Positions 1 to 11,500 of a stretch of DNA of 17,338 nt are shown here, piece by piece. The notes under the pieces were generated by a model. The model was not told where the DNA came from. It worked only from the letters and a program-made list of their open reading frames with translations, and ran no database searches. Both the position numbers and the translations under genes were made by a program. Position 1 is the first letter of the stretch. Every line of letters starts with the position of its first letter. The DNA is from Rodentolepis nana (Eukaryota > Platyhelminthes > Cestoda > Cyclophyllidea > Hymenolepididae), in NCBI GenBank assembly GCA_900617975.1, contig UZAE01014018.1, positions 1 through 17,338 of the forward strand. Reading direction: 5' to 3'.

Positions 1-49
1 GATAGGGAATCATGAAGCCTACAATACGGTGAATTATAATAAGTAAGTC

Positions 50-372
50 GGGGTGCGCAATAGACTTACCTCCACGTGGTGCGCCCTGGGCAACGTGTAT
101 TCATACGGCAAAAAAGTCTATTGACTGGCAGTTGACTTCTCACTTCAAACTATCATCACCTCACTCTATGCCATATTCGACTATTCCCATAGTACTCACC
201 TCACCTTTCATCTACCTTTGTGTTTGTCTCTTACATCTTTGAAACACTCTTCTGTCCCCCCCCCCTCTCGAATTTTTTTTCAATTTGATGTTCCTCCTCC
301 CCTCTGTGAAGCCTGAAGTCGGCTAAAGGTCTAATAATAGCCATCAAGACGCCTGCCATTTGATATAAATAA
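50..372 (+). mobile_element. SINE-like retroelement, copy A, with 14-bp target-site duplication
   Basis: Full-length copy of about 320 bases. It starts GGGGTGCGC, passes the shared head ACTTACCTCCACGTGG and a pyrimidine-rich middle, and ends in an AATAAA-containing tail. The flanks are identical: ATAATAAGTAAGTC at 36-49 and again at 373-386. The duplication and A-rich tail show target-primed insertion as used by LINE machinery. No coding capacity in the sense strand, so it is non-autonomous. The 5' end does not clearly resemble a tRNA. Confidence 0.85.
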
Positions 373-693
373 ATAATAAGTAAGTCAACTTGAAGAGCGT
401 TTTGAGGAAAGATGAGTGATTCATGGGTGTCACACAAGGGGAAGGCTAAATTCCTCTTGGCCTGACGAGGTGGCAAGCGAGTTAAGACTGTAAACAAGGA
501 AAAATTGAACTCTTCAATTAGGGGAAAAAAATTGAAATTTTCTCTTGTAGTTGGACTAGAAAGACGCATTTGCCTTTAAAATGAATGAGGATAATATGTA
601 CTTCTCCCTTCTCTTAGGATCTGAATTCATAAGAAGAGAAAGTGCAAGGGATTCATTTCTTTTTTCAGTGCAAGATGTATTATTTATAAGACG

Positions 694-792
694 TTATATT
701 GTCCGTATAGGGGGGGGGGGGTGTGGGTTAATCTCCAGCTTCACCTCTAGGCAAAATTTAGTCACAAAAATGAGAAATAAAGACACACAATA
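694..792 (-). CDS. Weak candidate last exon of the Notch ligand (short hydrophobic segment)
   Basis: A strong acceptor on the minus strand (GTCCTTTCTTTTCAG) is followed in phase 0, the phase leaving exon 6, by 32 codons and a stop. The peptide starts YCVSLFLIFVTKFCLE. A hydrophobic stretch at this place would suit a membrane anchor, but it is short, contains a Lys, and is followed by a Pro run coded by a poly-C tract. An internal donor (GAG|GTGAAG, also phase 0) could make it a 48-base internal exon. A frame this short is easily chance. Confidence 0.15.
   Translation of the reverse strand, partial: YCVSLFLIFVTKFCLEVKLEINPHPPPPIRTI
710..721 (+). repeat. Poly-G run (12)
   Basis: Homopolymer downstream of exon 6. 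A second G-rich stretch, GGGGGG-A-GGGGGGGGG, lies at about 880-895. Confidence 0.9.
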
Positions 793-1077
793 CTGAAAAG
801 AAAGGACAAAGTGTGGAATATTTACTTTATACGCGAAAAGTTCCGCACATTTATACAAGGAGATTGTCTGTATTTAGTTGGGGGGAGGGGGGGGGAAAGT
901 TTCTCTTTTCTGCATTTTCCGGGTGTTATTTTGCTCGCAGGAGTCGTAGAGGTGGGTAATGCATGTTTTATGATCGGAACGGAAATTAACTTTTTAGCAT
1001 CAAAGTGAACACCGTTCAGGCTTCAACTGGTCATTCAGGAACCAAGGTGATCGGAGAAGCATAGTTCCTGTTTCGTT

Positions 1078-1095
1078 TGTGTGTGTGTGTGTGTG
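1078..1095. repeat. (TG)9 microsatellite
   Basis: Uninterrupted TG dinucleotides in the region 3' of exon 6. Confidence 0.9.
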
Positions 1096-2107
1096 AGTGC
1101 ATGCGATTACTCCTGTGCTTCATGCATCGGTGATCTTAAATTTTTCAAACAGATCTTAAGATTCATTAAATTTTAATTTTTTTCAGTAATCCAATTTTAA
1201 GCCATGCCTTTATGGCTTAGAAAAGATATCAAATAGAAACAGTTTCAAATGCATATTGAAGTTTCTACCAATGGGCGGAAAATTTGATAAAGCAAAGAAA
1301 GGTTTACTCAAAACAGCAAATACAATATCTTTTATATTGCTCAAATTCATTTCTGTGACCTATGCCTTTCGCTATTCTTTTCTCCGTGAGAAATGTGCAA
1401 AAAGTATTTTATTAATAAAGATTTAATTTCAGATATGCTCAGAAACATTACATCTGAGCATTTAGCTAACCGTGCGGTTTCAGATCTGGAAAAAATACTT
1501 GCAAATACAGGTCGGATAGGGCCATGGTTGATTAGGTATTCCTTTAACACGTTTGCTTTCAGCAATTTGTGCCTGGAATCATCATCTCTAACCCCTCTAA
1601 ATGGCTTCAGCCGGATTACTTTTTGATTCGGTCAAGTATTAAGCCACATTGTTCAGTTCACTAAACCTATACTTCCAAGTCAGTAGAAGCTTAATCATAT
1701 GATTCCTGAATGAATGATTTTGGTCGATCAATAAATTTATAAAAGGTTCGTCAAATAGTATACTTTACTGAAAACGTCCCTTGAGGTAAGTAATTTTTAT
1801 TTTGCAAACATATTTTTGAAGATTTGATATTTCATTTTAAAATAGGCATTTGTGTGTTATTGTTTAAGTACTTTTAATCCAATCTAAACTTTAAACGCTA
1901 CCCATACTCAATACCCAATAAAACGAAACTTAAAACCCAAAACGTGGTTTATCAGCAAGGGCGCATTGTCTCCATCTGACACTGAAATTTCATTTAAGAT
2001 CTTATCATGACCGAATAATACTGACATCAAATCCCTTTTAAAACAACTTCTACTACCTACGAATATGCAAATGTCCAATATAATTAGAACAAATAATTTT
2101 TGAAGCA

Positions 2108-2391
2108 GGGGTGTGCGATAGACTTACCTCCACGTGGTGCACCCTGCTGGGTGTGCGATAGACTTACCTCCACGTGGTGCACCCTGGGAAACGTATACTC
2201 ATACGGTAAAAAGTCTATTAACCGGAAGTTTGTGTGCGATAGACTTACCTCCACGTGGTGCACCCTGGGCAGCGTATTTTCTTACGGCAAAAAAGTCTAT
2301 CACTCGGCTTTCGTTATATTCATACGGCAAAAAGTCTATTAACTGGCAGTTAACTCATACTCATACGTCAAGGAAAGTCTATTATTTGGCA
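2108..2391 (+). repeat. Nested tandem array of retroelement 5' heads
   Basis: The CACGTGGTGC head motif recurs at 2131, 2171 and 2252 (steps of 40 and 81). The second module (CATACGG/GTCTATT type) recurs about five times, near 2200, 2281, 2320 and 2365, with the last two units lacking the head. The units differ slightly, so the array is not a recent perfect duplication. Confidence 0.8.
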
Positions 2392-2632
2392 GTTGACTTC
2401 TGACTTCAAACTACATGACCCCATGGTATGTCATATTCGACCCCTTCACAGCACACATCTTACCTATTCTCTGCCTTTGTATCTGTCTGTCTTCTTTAAA
2501 TCTGTGAATCATTATTCTGCCCCCTCTCGCTTTTTGTCACTTTGATGTTTCTCCTTCTCTCTACGGAACCCGAAGTCAGCTAAAGGGCTAATGGCAACTA
2601 TCAAAACGCCTGCCATTTGAAATAAATAAATA
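2108..2632 (+). mobile_element. SINE-like retroelement, copy B, with tandem 5' heads, next to exon 6
   Basis: Same family as copy A but about 200 bases longer because the 5' head is repeated. Flanks AATTTTTGAAGCA (2095-2107) and AATTTTTGATGCA (2633-2645) match at 12 of 13 positions, so the whole array behaves as one insertion. It lies in the intron after exon 6, antisense to the gene, and its duplicated flank ends at the exon 6 donor hexamer (2646-2651). Short open frames across the heads are by-products of the repeats. Confidence 0.85.
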
Positions 2633-2651
2633 AATTTTTGATGCAACTTAC

Positions 2652-3055
2652 TCTATCCGGATTGGACGGCTCCTGAGGTGATTCAGAAGGCTTCATGGCA
2701 TTTGAGTATCTTGCCGTGAAACTGTTATTGACCAGTTTTTCCGCAGATATTTCACCTGAAGGTTTAGAAGCAAGTTCTGCAGTAGTGGGCAACAAAGTGG
2801 TTGTGGGTGGTGGGGTAGTTGTAGATGTGGTTGTAGTTGTGGTTGTCGTAGACGGTGTAGGTGGAGCTCGAAAAATTTCACAACGAGCACCCATTCGGGT
2901 TTGAGGACAGATACAGATTGGCATGGTTGTGGTGTCCAATGCACCCTCTTCATCTTGAGCTTTGTTGACGCATCGTCCACCGTTCAGACAGTAATTGGGC
3001 ATTGATCCACATCGATCGTAAATACACGCTCCTGTCTCACTGTCTTTTATATAAC
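2652..3055 (-). CDS. Notch-ligand exon 6: end of DSL, EGF repeat, Thr/Pro-rich stalk
   Basis: This exon has two bases completing Gly 177 and then 134 codons (phase 1 to 0), between acceptor CCGTTTCAG and donor AGA|GTAAGT. YIKDSETGAC closes the DSL domain. The EGF repeat follows: six cysteines at 192-235 with the NGGRC core and a C-x-C pair followed by ...GARC, the usual EGF pattern. Its third-to-fourth cysteine loop is long (18 residues). A mucin-like stalk of about 14 threonines with Pro and Ser follows, coded by mixed ACN codons rather than one repeated triplet. The rest is Ser/Pro/Glu-rich and ends SNPDR at the donor. Reading through the donor would add a short tail partly made of a retroelement, so splicing onward is preferred. 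Further exons lie beyond. Confidence 0.92.
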
Positions 3056-6000
3056 CTGAAACGGTTCAAAATAGAAAAAAACAGATCTAAATATTTATGC
3101 TTTAAGACAAAGGCGAATTGGAGACTTGAGATATAGAGATCAACATAAATCGTTCAATTAAACCCCAATGAACTAAAAAATCCTAATTTACTTGGGAATT
3201 TTCATCAAATCGGTTTGTTTTACTCTCCAGCAGATGTACAGTATGCAACCTGTGTAAATCAGTTAAATATTAAGAGCTTAAATCATTTTCCCCCAACTCT
3301 ATAGCTAATTTAATTACATTTTGAAATTTTATAAAAATGGCGGTTATTGTTTTAAAAATCGGCATTTATTTGTAAGGATAAGGAACTAAGACAAAATAGC
3401 ATCTTATTGCGATTGGAAAAAATACATTTGCGTCCAATTTTGTTCGGTTACAATTGCTCCAAATTTCTTTAAATTGCTTCACTGTTTATTTAATAAAATT
3501 TTTCAAAGATTTTGGAACACAACATGTCTTCAATCAAATATAAACAAATGTAGGTTTGGTATTTTTAAATGCTACAAGAATTTTGCTTTTCTAAAAGGTT
3601 AAACTAGTGGATATAAGTTCATCTGCTTATTTAAATCTAAAGATTAATTGAATTAACTTCAAAAATATTCCTTAAAGTTGATTGCACAACCAGAGTTACA
3701 ACTTATGTAAAGCAACATTTCTTAGAACCATGAATTACTCTTACAATAACCGCCATGTGCATTAATGAAACTGCAGTTTAACTAAACAAATCCACAAGGG
3801 GTTTTTCGCTGAGAAAAAAAAATCGATTTGTTATTTAGAATATGCATCTGCTTGGAGGTAAACGGTCGCAAACTTCGCCCGATTACTCCAGTAACATAAA
3901 CACTTCTTTAGTGTACGTGTCGTTAAATTCTTAGCATAAACAATTTCGAGGTCTTGCAGGCTGAAAATTCGTGTGTGTACACGACCAACATAAGCGAACC
4001 ATCAGCACAGGGCCCACTGGGTTTTATTTAACTCTCTAAATGAGAACACAATGCTAGGCGTAAACGATAAAGCGTCCATTTTGCTGAATAATTGGTCTTC
4101 CATGCAAACGCTTAGTTGTCATAAAACAGAATTGGTGAGTTGTTTGGCGGTGACATTAAAAAGCTTCTCTTTCATAATGGCAACTAGTTTTTTTTTTAAT
4201 ATCTCTACTACCAAAACTAGGCTCGTGTCGATTTTTACTGCTTGAAGTTGGTAAACACTCTGCTCAGACAACGTTGAAAGTTGTGATGAATGGGATGGAG
4301 CATTAGTCTAGGTAAAATGAGACGAAAGAATGATCAATTGCTGTGTGGAATTGTTGTTTGGGGAGGGAGCCAAATTGTGTAATAGTTTGACTTTAAATAT
4401 ATTCCGTAAGTAAAAAAAGGAACACAATTTTAAGGTGGACTTATTTGCTAGGTATTGGTAATGTTTCTAAACAGATGCAAATTATGACATACTTCTATAT
4501 TATGCGTAGATGAGGTTCAATAGATACTTGGCTAAATGTTAAAACGGAGTGAGATATGGGATGTTAGTCGATTTCGCACCAATTACAATGGATCTTATTT
4601 GAAGTTTTAAAACATTAAATTTGTCCCTTAAAAGTGAGATTATTTTTAAGCACAAAAGTGGGCACCTGCTAGCTAATTGAAAGACTAAGACGCATTCGAG
4701 AAACCCAGTCTGTGCAATTTTCATCTTTAGATATCTACTTGAATAGGGTCATACACTAATCGCACATGCAGAAGAGGTCAAAAAAATATGTCTATAATTG
4801 ACCCACAGTATAACAAAAAACTGGTACTTATAGTTGTGGAGCATAACGAAAGCGAATGCTTCATGGAAAGGCCTTGTTTCATTTGGTGTTTGTGCATCGG
4901 TTGCATAATATTCCCATGAAAATCAATTTACGTATTTACTTTAACCGTCACGAATAGTCACCTAAACGGCATTAAATGGTTGTCAACAACGTCCAGTCAT
5001 TGAGCCAAAAATGACCAATTTTGAAAGTTGATTTCGATCTTCCATCTTCCTCACGCAATTCATCAGCTTACAGTTTTATTATTGCCGAGGAGAGGTAGGT
5101 TATAATTTTTAGCCTAACTGAGCTCTGAGAGCTGCAAATAAAGATTTAATTAATCAATTAATAAAGAACAGTGTGAGGATGAAAGACATTTTCCTATATT
5201 TTCCTGTCTTCTTTACTAAATGTCATCAAACTTGGCACTGGTAAATATCTAAATTGTCATTCCTGGCGAATACGTGCCAAATACACCAGAGTTCAACAAA
5301 AAGTTAGTATATGGGTAGATTAGGGGATATATAATAAGGTAAGACAACTAAAAAACTTTAAGTTCATTCACTGTGAACCGAGGTGTTGTGGTATGTATGT
5401 TCCGCCAAGACACAGAACCAGAATACCTCCCGTTTAACAAGGTTATCACTTCAAATACTTTCCCAAGTGGGTTCTGTAATGACTTAACTCTTTTTAAAGT
5501 TATAATTAACCTGATAAGATTAGGTACCATGCCTTAATATTTTAAATTTGATGTTGAATTTGGGGTGTACAATCGATTTACCTCCCTGTGATGCATCCTG
5601 GACAACGTATACTCATACGACAAAAAGTCTATAAACCGGCGGTTGACTTCTGACTTCAAACTAGCATGACCCCACTGTATGTCATATTCGACCACTTCTA
5701 CGGTACTCACCCTACCCTTTTTCCCTACCTATGTGTCCGTCTCTTTCACATCTGTGATTCTCCCTTCTATTTCCCCACTCGAATTTTACGACTTTGATGT
5801 TTCTCCCTTCTGTAAAGCCCAAACGCAACTAAAGAACTAATGATAAATATCATAAAGCCTGTAATTTGTCACAAATAAATGTTCGAAATTTACGCTATTC
5901 AACTCTCTAGATCAGTTGCTCGTAATGAGTGACTTTTCAAAATATCTACTCTTTGCTATTTGAATTTAGCCAAAATAATTGTAAAATTATATGCCTTGAA

Positions 6001-6905
6001 TATACTTTTAGGTACAGGTAAATTTAAAAAAAATCGAAGTTAGACTGGTTTTGTGCCATTAGATGTAATGATGAAATTTGCGAAAAAGAAAGAAAGAACT
6101 TAATATAAAATACCTTTAAATCCTTATTTTCAATAAAATTTTTGCTTAGCCTTAAAGTAATTTGCACTATGCCAGCATTGAAAATACGAATCGACAGTTT
6201 ATATTGACACAAAGGAACTACAATTTGATTTTGGTTAATCTACTTATCAATCAAAAGACAGCTGCAATATCTACGACATTATCTAAGAAGATTTAACTAA
6301 CACTTCTGATTTATGACTGAGAAATTGATATGCATTTGGTAGTTGATCGATAAGGGTTGGATCGATCATCAAGGATACGAGGTTTGGAATTAGCATTTTG
6401 GAAGTTGATGCAGTAAGTGAATATTCTAAAATCCCGAATCCAAAGATCTTAACTGAGTTTTATGCCTTATTCACTTATTACCGCGCAATTTGAAATTGAA
6501 TTAGCATTTCGCATCTCTATAATAGCTGTAATATAGTAAAAACAGAAAAAATGGGTGCATTAAAGACCATGATATAATTGATGCCTATTGTTATAAATGG
6601 TACTTAATTAAAAAATTAAACACCAAAATAGAAAGTAAGCAAAAACATTGGCTGCAAACGCACCACAGCGCACGTGAGTCTACTCCAACTAATTTTCAAG
6701 GTTATTCAATTTTAAGTAGCCACTCTAGTTATCTTTAACGGGAAATTTAACTGAGAGGACACTAACGAAAGACTACGTAATCTTTACTTGCCATTACAGG
6801 GAAACATATAGTTTGGCAAGCAGTAAAAATCTTTCTTCTTGAAAAAAAATTCGAAGATAAATCCCAATAAAGTGAGATTAGTAACTTAGTCGAATAGAAA
6901 AAACG

Positions 6906-6948
<43 letters not shown>

Positions 6949-8554
6949 CACACACACACATAAGCTCGCTGTTAGAGAGATGAAAGGGGGAGGGTTGGGA
7001 TGAATATTTACATTGCCCAATTTCAAACCTCCCTTCCTTTGAGCACGGCTCCAGCAACACGCAACCCTGTCATTCGACTATCTTTCTTCGTCTTATTTCA
7101 CCTTCTCGTTTGAATACACACTCGTTTTTTTCCCCTTTTTTTGAAGCAGTACAGGACAAATGCATGTCTTAACATAAATCTTCTGTCTGTGAAAAAAATA
7201 TGCGAAGAATCCAAACAAAGGAATGGGAAAATTTTGGGCGATAATGCGCCTATAATGTGATTGGAGTCCTAACACAAGTATTTGGTTATGCCTAAGCTAT
7301 TTCAATTTCCAGCAAGATTGTCAACCATTGTCACTTCGAAACGATTTGATCGAATACTCGTTAATCTCGTTTGAATAAGCGTGCTTTTAATAACAGAACT
7401 GACCGGGGTTGCAGATCTTTTCTCCGTTTATACTACACCGATATTCCTTGGCTTCGGAGGAGCAGAAGACCTCGCAAAAATCACCGAAGTAGTCAGCTAC
7501 ACAGGTATAGGCAAATTGGAATTGTAAAATTCTAGAATGAAAAAGAAAACCTATGTTAAATATCCCAAGGGGAAGGCTTGCTCTGATGTGTTGGGGGGGG
7601 GGGGGATTGCGTAACTATTATCCAAATAAGCCCAAACTCTTTTCGTATTTTTATTTGACAAAAAAATTAATCAACTGACAAGCAGAGAGACGAATTCAGA
7701 TTACTATAACTTTATTAGAATTTATTCATAGACTTACCTTCACGTGGTACACCCTGGGCAACGTATACTCATACGGCAAAAGAGTCTATTAACTGGCAGT
7801 TGACTTCTCATTTCAAACTACCATCACCCGATTGTATATCACATTCTACCACTTCCACAGTATTACCCTTACTCTACTCTCTAAATTTGTCTGTGAATTA
7901 CTCCTCTGTTCCCCCTCTCGACTTTGATGTTGGTCTCCTCTGTGAATCCCGAGGTCAACTTAGGGGCTAATGATGACCATCATAAAGCCTGCCATTTGAT
8001 ACAAAGAAATAACCTAATTAGAATTAAAATTTATGGAAATGGTCTTCTATTTTACCATTTAGCTCTCTAACTTACTTTCAGGCCATAAGGTTATTGACGA
8101 CAAGCGTGCTAAACAGTAACTACTTTTGAGCAAAATATCTTCGTAAATTTGTTATGTTGAGATAGATCTGTCAAAAATCCAGAAATAAGCAATATATGCG
8201 TGTCCCAAATATTGTTTGCTAATGAAAACTTATTGATTGGCTTATTGGTCAAATAGTGATTATTTATGATCCCCAAATTGGAAAAGCACTGATTTTCTCA
8301 TTTAATATGCAGGAGTGTTTAATAAAATCAAATCGTGCTCGCGATGAATGCCACATTTCCCAGAATTCACAGCGCTGACTGCGCATAAATTACTACAAAG
8401 ATTATAAATGACGTTGATCTTCAATTATGCAAATGAAAAGTGGAAGCGGTTGAGGGGATTAAATCAATCGATTTAATTCTTTACTGTTAAGTGAAAAAAA
8501 ATTAAATAATTTTAAAGCGCATGAGTCAGAGGGCAAGTGGCTAAGAGTACTTTA

Positions 8555-8598
<44 letters not shown>

Positions 8599-11500
8599 NG
8601 GGGAGTGGGGCTGGATGGGGGGGCGGGGTGCCTGGTGGAGGGAAGAGACAACAATTCTCCAAAGATTTTTTTATTTCCTACCTTGATATTCAAATAATGC
8701 AAACGGAGGAAGGACTTTTCGTGCAAATTTTTATTCCCTGTAATTTGAGCTACTGGCTACAGCGAAAAATTTACGCCGTGAATTCATTTATTTTTAATTC
8801 GATAGCGACCTAGTGTTGTTGAAGTCATTGGGCGTAAAATTTTAAGACATTGCGAAATTATTTAGTGAAAACGCCAATAAAATGCATTTTATCTTCTCAT
8901 ATATTTTTGTTTGTAAAGAAGGAATAAACGGGGCAATTTTTAAACTAAAAAATACCCTCGGTTAAAGAAAGGCAAAGCACTTCAAATATGAGTTAAGGTA
9001 TAAAAAACAATATGAAATCCAGAGCTCTTTGTCCACTTCAAAGTCCATATGTTCACTTATTTCAACGACTATACCACAAGTTCTTGATGAAAGTATTTTA
9101 AAGAAACGGTTCCGCCAAATTATCTATTGGTTTGACTACAATTTTGTGCTCTCCGTTATTTAATGAAATTATTCTTAGTAACGCTCAGTTACTGATAAGT
9201 TTCAATCAGATAATCTGAGTAACTACTTAATTTAATCAACCGTGTAAGAGGCACCAAATGTCATAATTCCAAATCCTTTGAGTTAAAAAATTAATACAAT
9301 CTAACTGTTTACGCAGTAGTTGCAATTTGTAATTTATAATAGTGATTTGACAAAGTAACACATTTCAGTGAAGACTTGTGAATGCTTCTCTTTATCGTTC
9401 AAGGTTAAGTGGAAATCAATGTGGTCGGAGTATCGATTGCAAAATGTAGGGTCATTGAAACTGATTAGGAATAATTCATCTACACATGCATCCCAAAGGA
9501 TATACAAGTGAAACAAATTTTAATTTACAGGCGTTGCAATCGCGTGTCAACGAACTTTTCACTTAGTTTTCTACTATAGGTCACTTCAACCTATTCAACC
9601 TCTTTGTTTCTGCTGTATGCTTTTAAAATACCATTTTGGGCTCAAGAATAATCAATCTCTCTATCTCTACTAAAAGGGCATTTTGCACAAAAAATGAAAT
9701 CATATGACCAGAGCTTAAATAATTACAAGTTCATATTGACTTATAGAGGAAAATGATAGTATTTTAGTAGTGAGTACGAAGTCAGTGACAAATAAAATGG
9801 AGCGATAACTGAACTACTTTAAGGCACTCTGTCTACTGATGATTAGAAAGCTAATGAAGAATAAAAAATAGTTAAAATATTAATAAATGCTTATGCAATA
9901 CCTTTTGGGGGGGGGGGGGTTGAAGGGGGTATTAACAACGATGTTGTGAATAATTTTGTTTTAATTCGGTAGATAAGAAAAGACAATGGTTTCAATTAAA
10001 ATAGCCAGAGGCAAACTGAAACATGAAGAGCCCTATTTTTCTAAAAGTTATTCCCAAATGCTAAAGCAGATTATTAAGGCAAATTGCGTAATATTCCTGA
10101 TTTACAGTGCCCATCAAATAAACGATGCAAACGACATCGTTCATTTACGTGAATACATTTCTAAAAGCAATAATTTATTATTTACTCAATGTAATAACAA
10201 ATTAATGGAGACTTGTTATAACCCTCGACTAGGCAAAAGAAAATGAGCATTTTTATTTCATAAGAAAGCAAATAGAAAATGAAAGAATCATTAATGATTG
10301 CGTACTATTTGGGATAATTTTACTGGAAACACAAATTGGCAAGATACTTCGCTGCAAGAAATATTGACTCAAATCACCAGTTGCATTTAAAATATGCTAA
10401 GATCACGAGAACTTTAGTCATTATTTCTATTGAACGAGCTCAGACCAAACTCCAATTTCGACTATAATGTGGTAAATTTTAATCAACTATTCGTGTCTAC
10501 TTTTTGGTGCTTCATTCAAGATATGATCGTATTTGAGCATAGTTTGGCGAAACAAAAAACGTGAACAAAAGGTGATTTGTGTGTATGAGGAGCGAGAGAT
10601 TTGACAAAAAAGGAGAGAGCAAATCGCAAAAGAAGGGAAAACAACTTACATTTTAAGATTTTTAGTTTTCGCATCAATTGGCCGGGGAAAAGTAAGGTTT
10701 GCTGTCACCGGTTGCAACTGAAACTCCTTGTCTCCGTTTGTTTCCCTAATTGTGGCGTCCACCCTTAGTGGTTCTTCCTACAAATCGAGAAGGCAGGGAA
10801 AAACACTGCGAGAGAGAGAGAGAGGGTAAAAGAAGAAGGTAATCATTACTCAAGTCGTTTCAATTTCCCACTCAAATTGCTCTCTCTCTCCCCCTCCCTC
10901 TCTTTGCTTTCTGGTACTCGGTACACTTTTTGTTCGGCCGAAAACTCAATTCTAATGCAAATTTTTTTTAGAAACAATTGTTTGAAGAGTTATTATTTAT
11001 CTATCTACTGAACACTCATTTATATTTGATTTAAAAGGCTCTTGTTTAAGTGGAAAACTATATATATTCAATACCCCTTTGACTTAATGTTCTTTGTTTA
11101 GAGATAAGAGGGACAAAATGCTGTACATGCAACTTAAACAAAAGCCATTGATCTTTTAGGATTAAATAATGATCCACATTTGCTGTAACAGGCTATTTCA
11201 GAGTCTAACATTTCAAAAATACGCAGGACTAAAGGATAACTGAAAGGTATTTGTTCCAGACTTTGTCACCAGACTTTCATAACCCCTTCATTCTAAGCCA
11301 CAATTCACCACATTGATTTCCTCTATTTTTTTCCAAGGTAAGCAGTATCGTTTTGAAACTCATCCTTCCGATTTTGACATCAGGAAAAGATAAGAGCGTT
11401 GTGGTGACTATTTTAACCAAAATAAAAATAAAACACCAGCCTGTTGGCAGTCCCCGAATTTGGCAGAAAAGAATTCATTCATAACTCAAGGAAGTGAATT

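Larger units (their letters stand above)
387..2094. other. Region 3' of exon 6 between retroelement copies A and B
   Basis: AT-rich sequence with a (TG)9, poly-G runs, a weak exon candidate on minus (694-792) and an exon-like stretch on plus (1433-1510). No gene is recognised with confidence. It may be the last intron or the 3' region of the Notch-ligand gene. Confidence 0.5.
3056..7403 (-). other. Intron 5 of the Notch ligand (about 4.3 kb, phase 1, inside the DSL domain)
   Basis: Bounded by CCCCG|GTCAGT and CCGTTTCAG. Contains one degraded antisense retroelement copy (5562-5880) and a (CA)n microsatellite (6906-6961). The remainder is AT-rich sequence in which I see no gene or structured RNA. 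Confidence 0.88.
7532..10649 (-). other. Intron 4 of the Notch ligand (about 3.1 kb, phase 2)
   Basis: Bounded by AAAAT|GTAAGT and TTTTTCATTCTAG. Contains one antisense retroelement copy (7728-8012) and poly-G runs at 7593-7605, 8558-8603 and 9907-9919. The open frames within it are AT-rich or homopolymer artefacts with no recognisable protein. Confidence 0.85.

Noticed and set aside
231..569. 112-codon open frame on minus
   Set aside because: Its centre is the antisense of retroelement copy A and target flank; no recognisable protein.
3337..3756. Perfect 14-bp inverted repeat (ATGGCGGTTATTGT and its complement), about 390 bases apart
   Set aside because: No flanking duplication or extended similarity; one such match is expected by chance in a window of this size.
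8541..8813. Gly-rich and Pro-rich open frames on both strands
   Set aside because: Artefact of the poly-G run with an undetermined base.
9836..9860. CTGATGA followed by GAAA, as in hammerhead ribozymes
   Set aside because: Only three bases separate the motifs, so there is no stem II.
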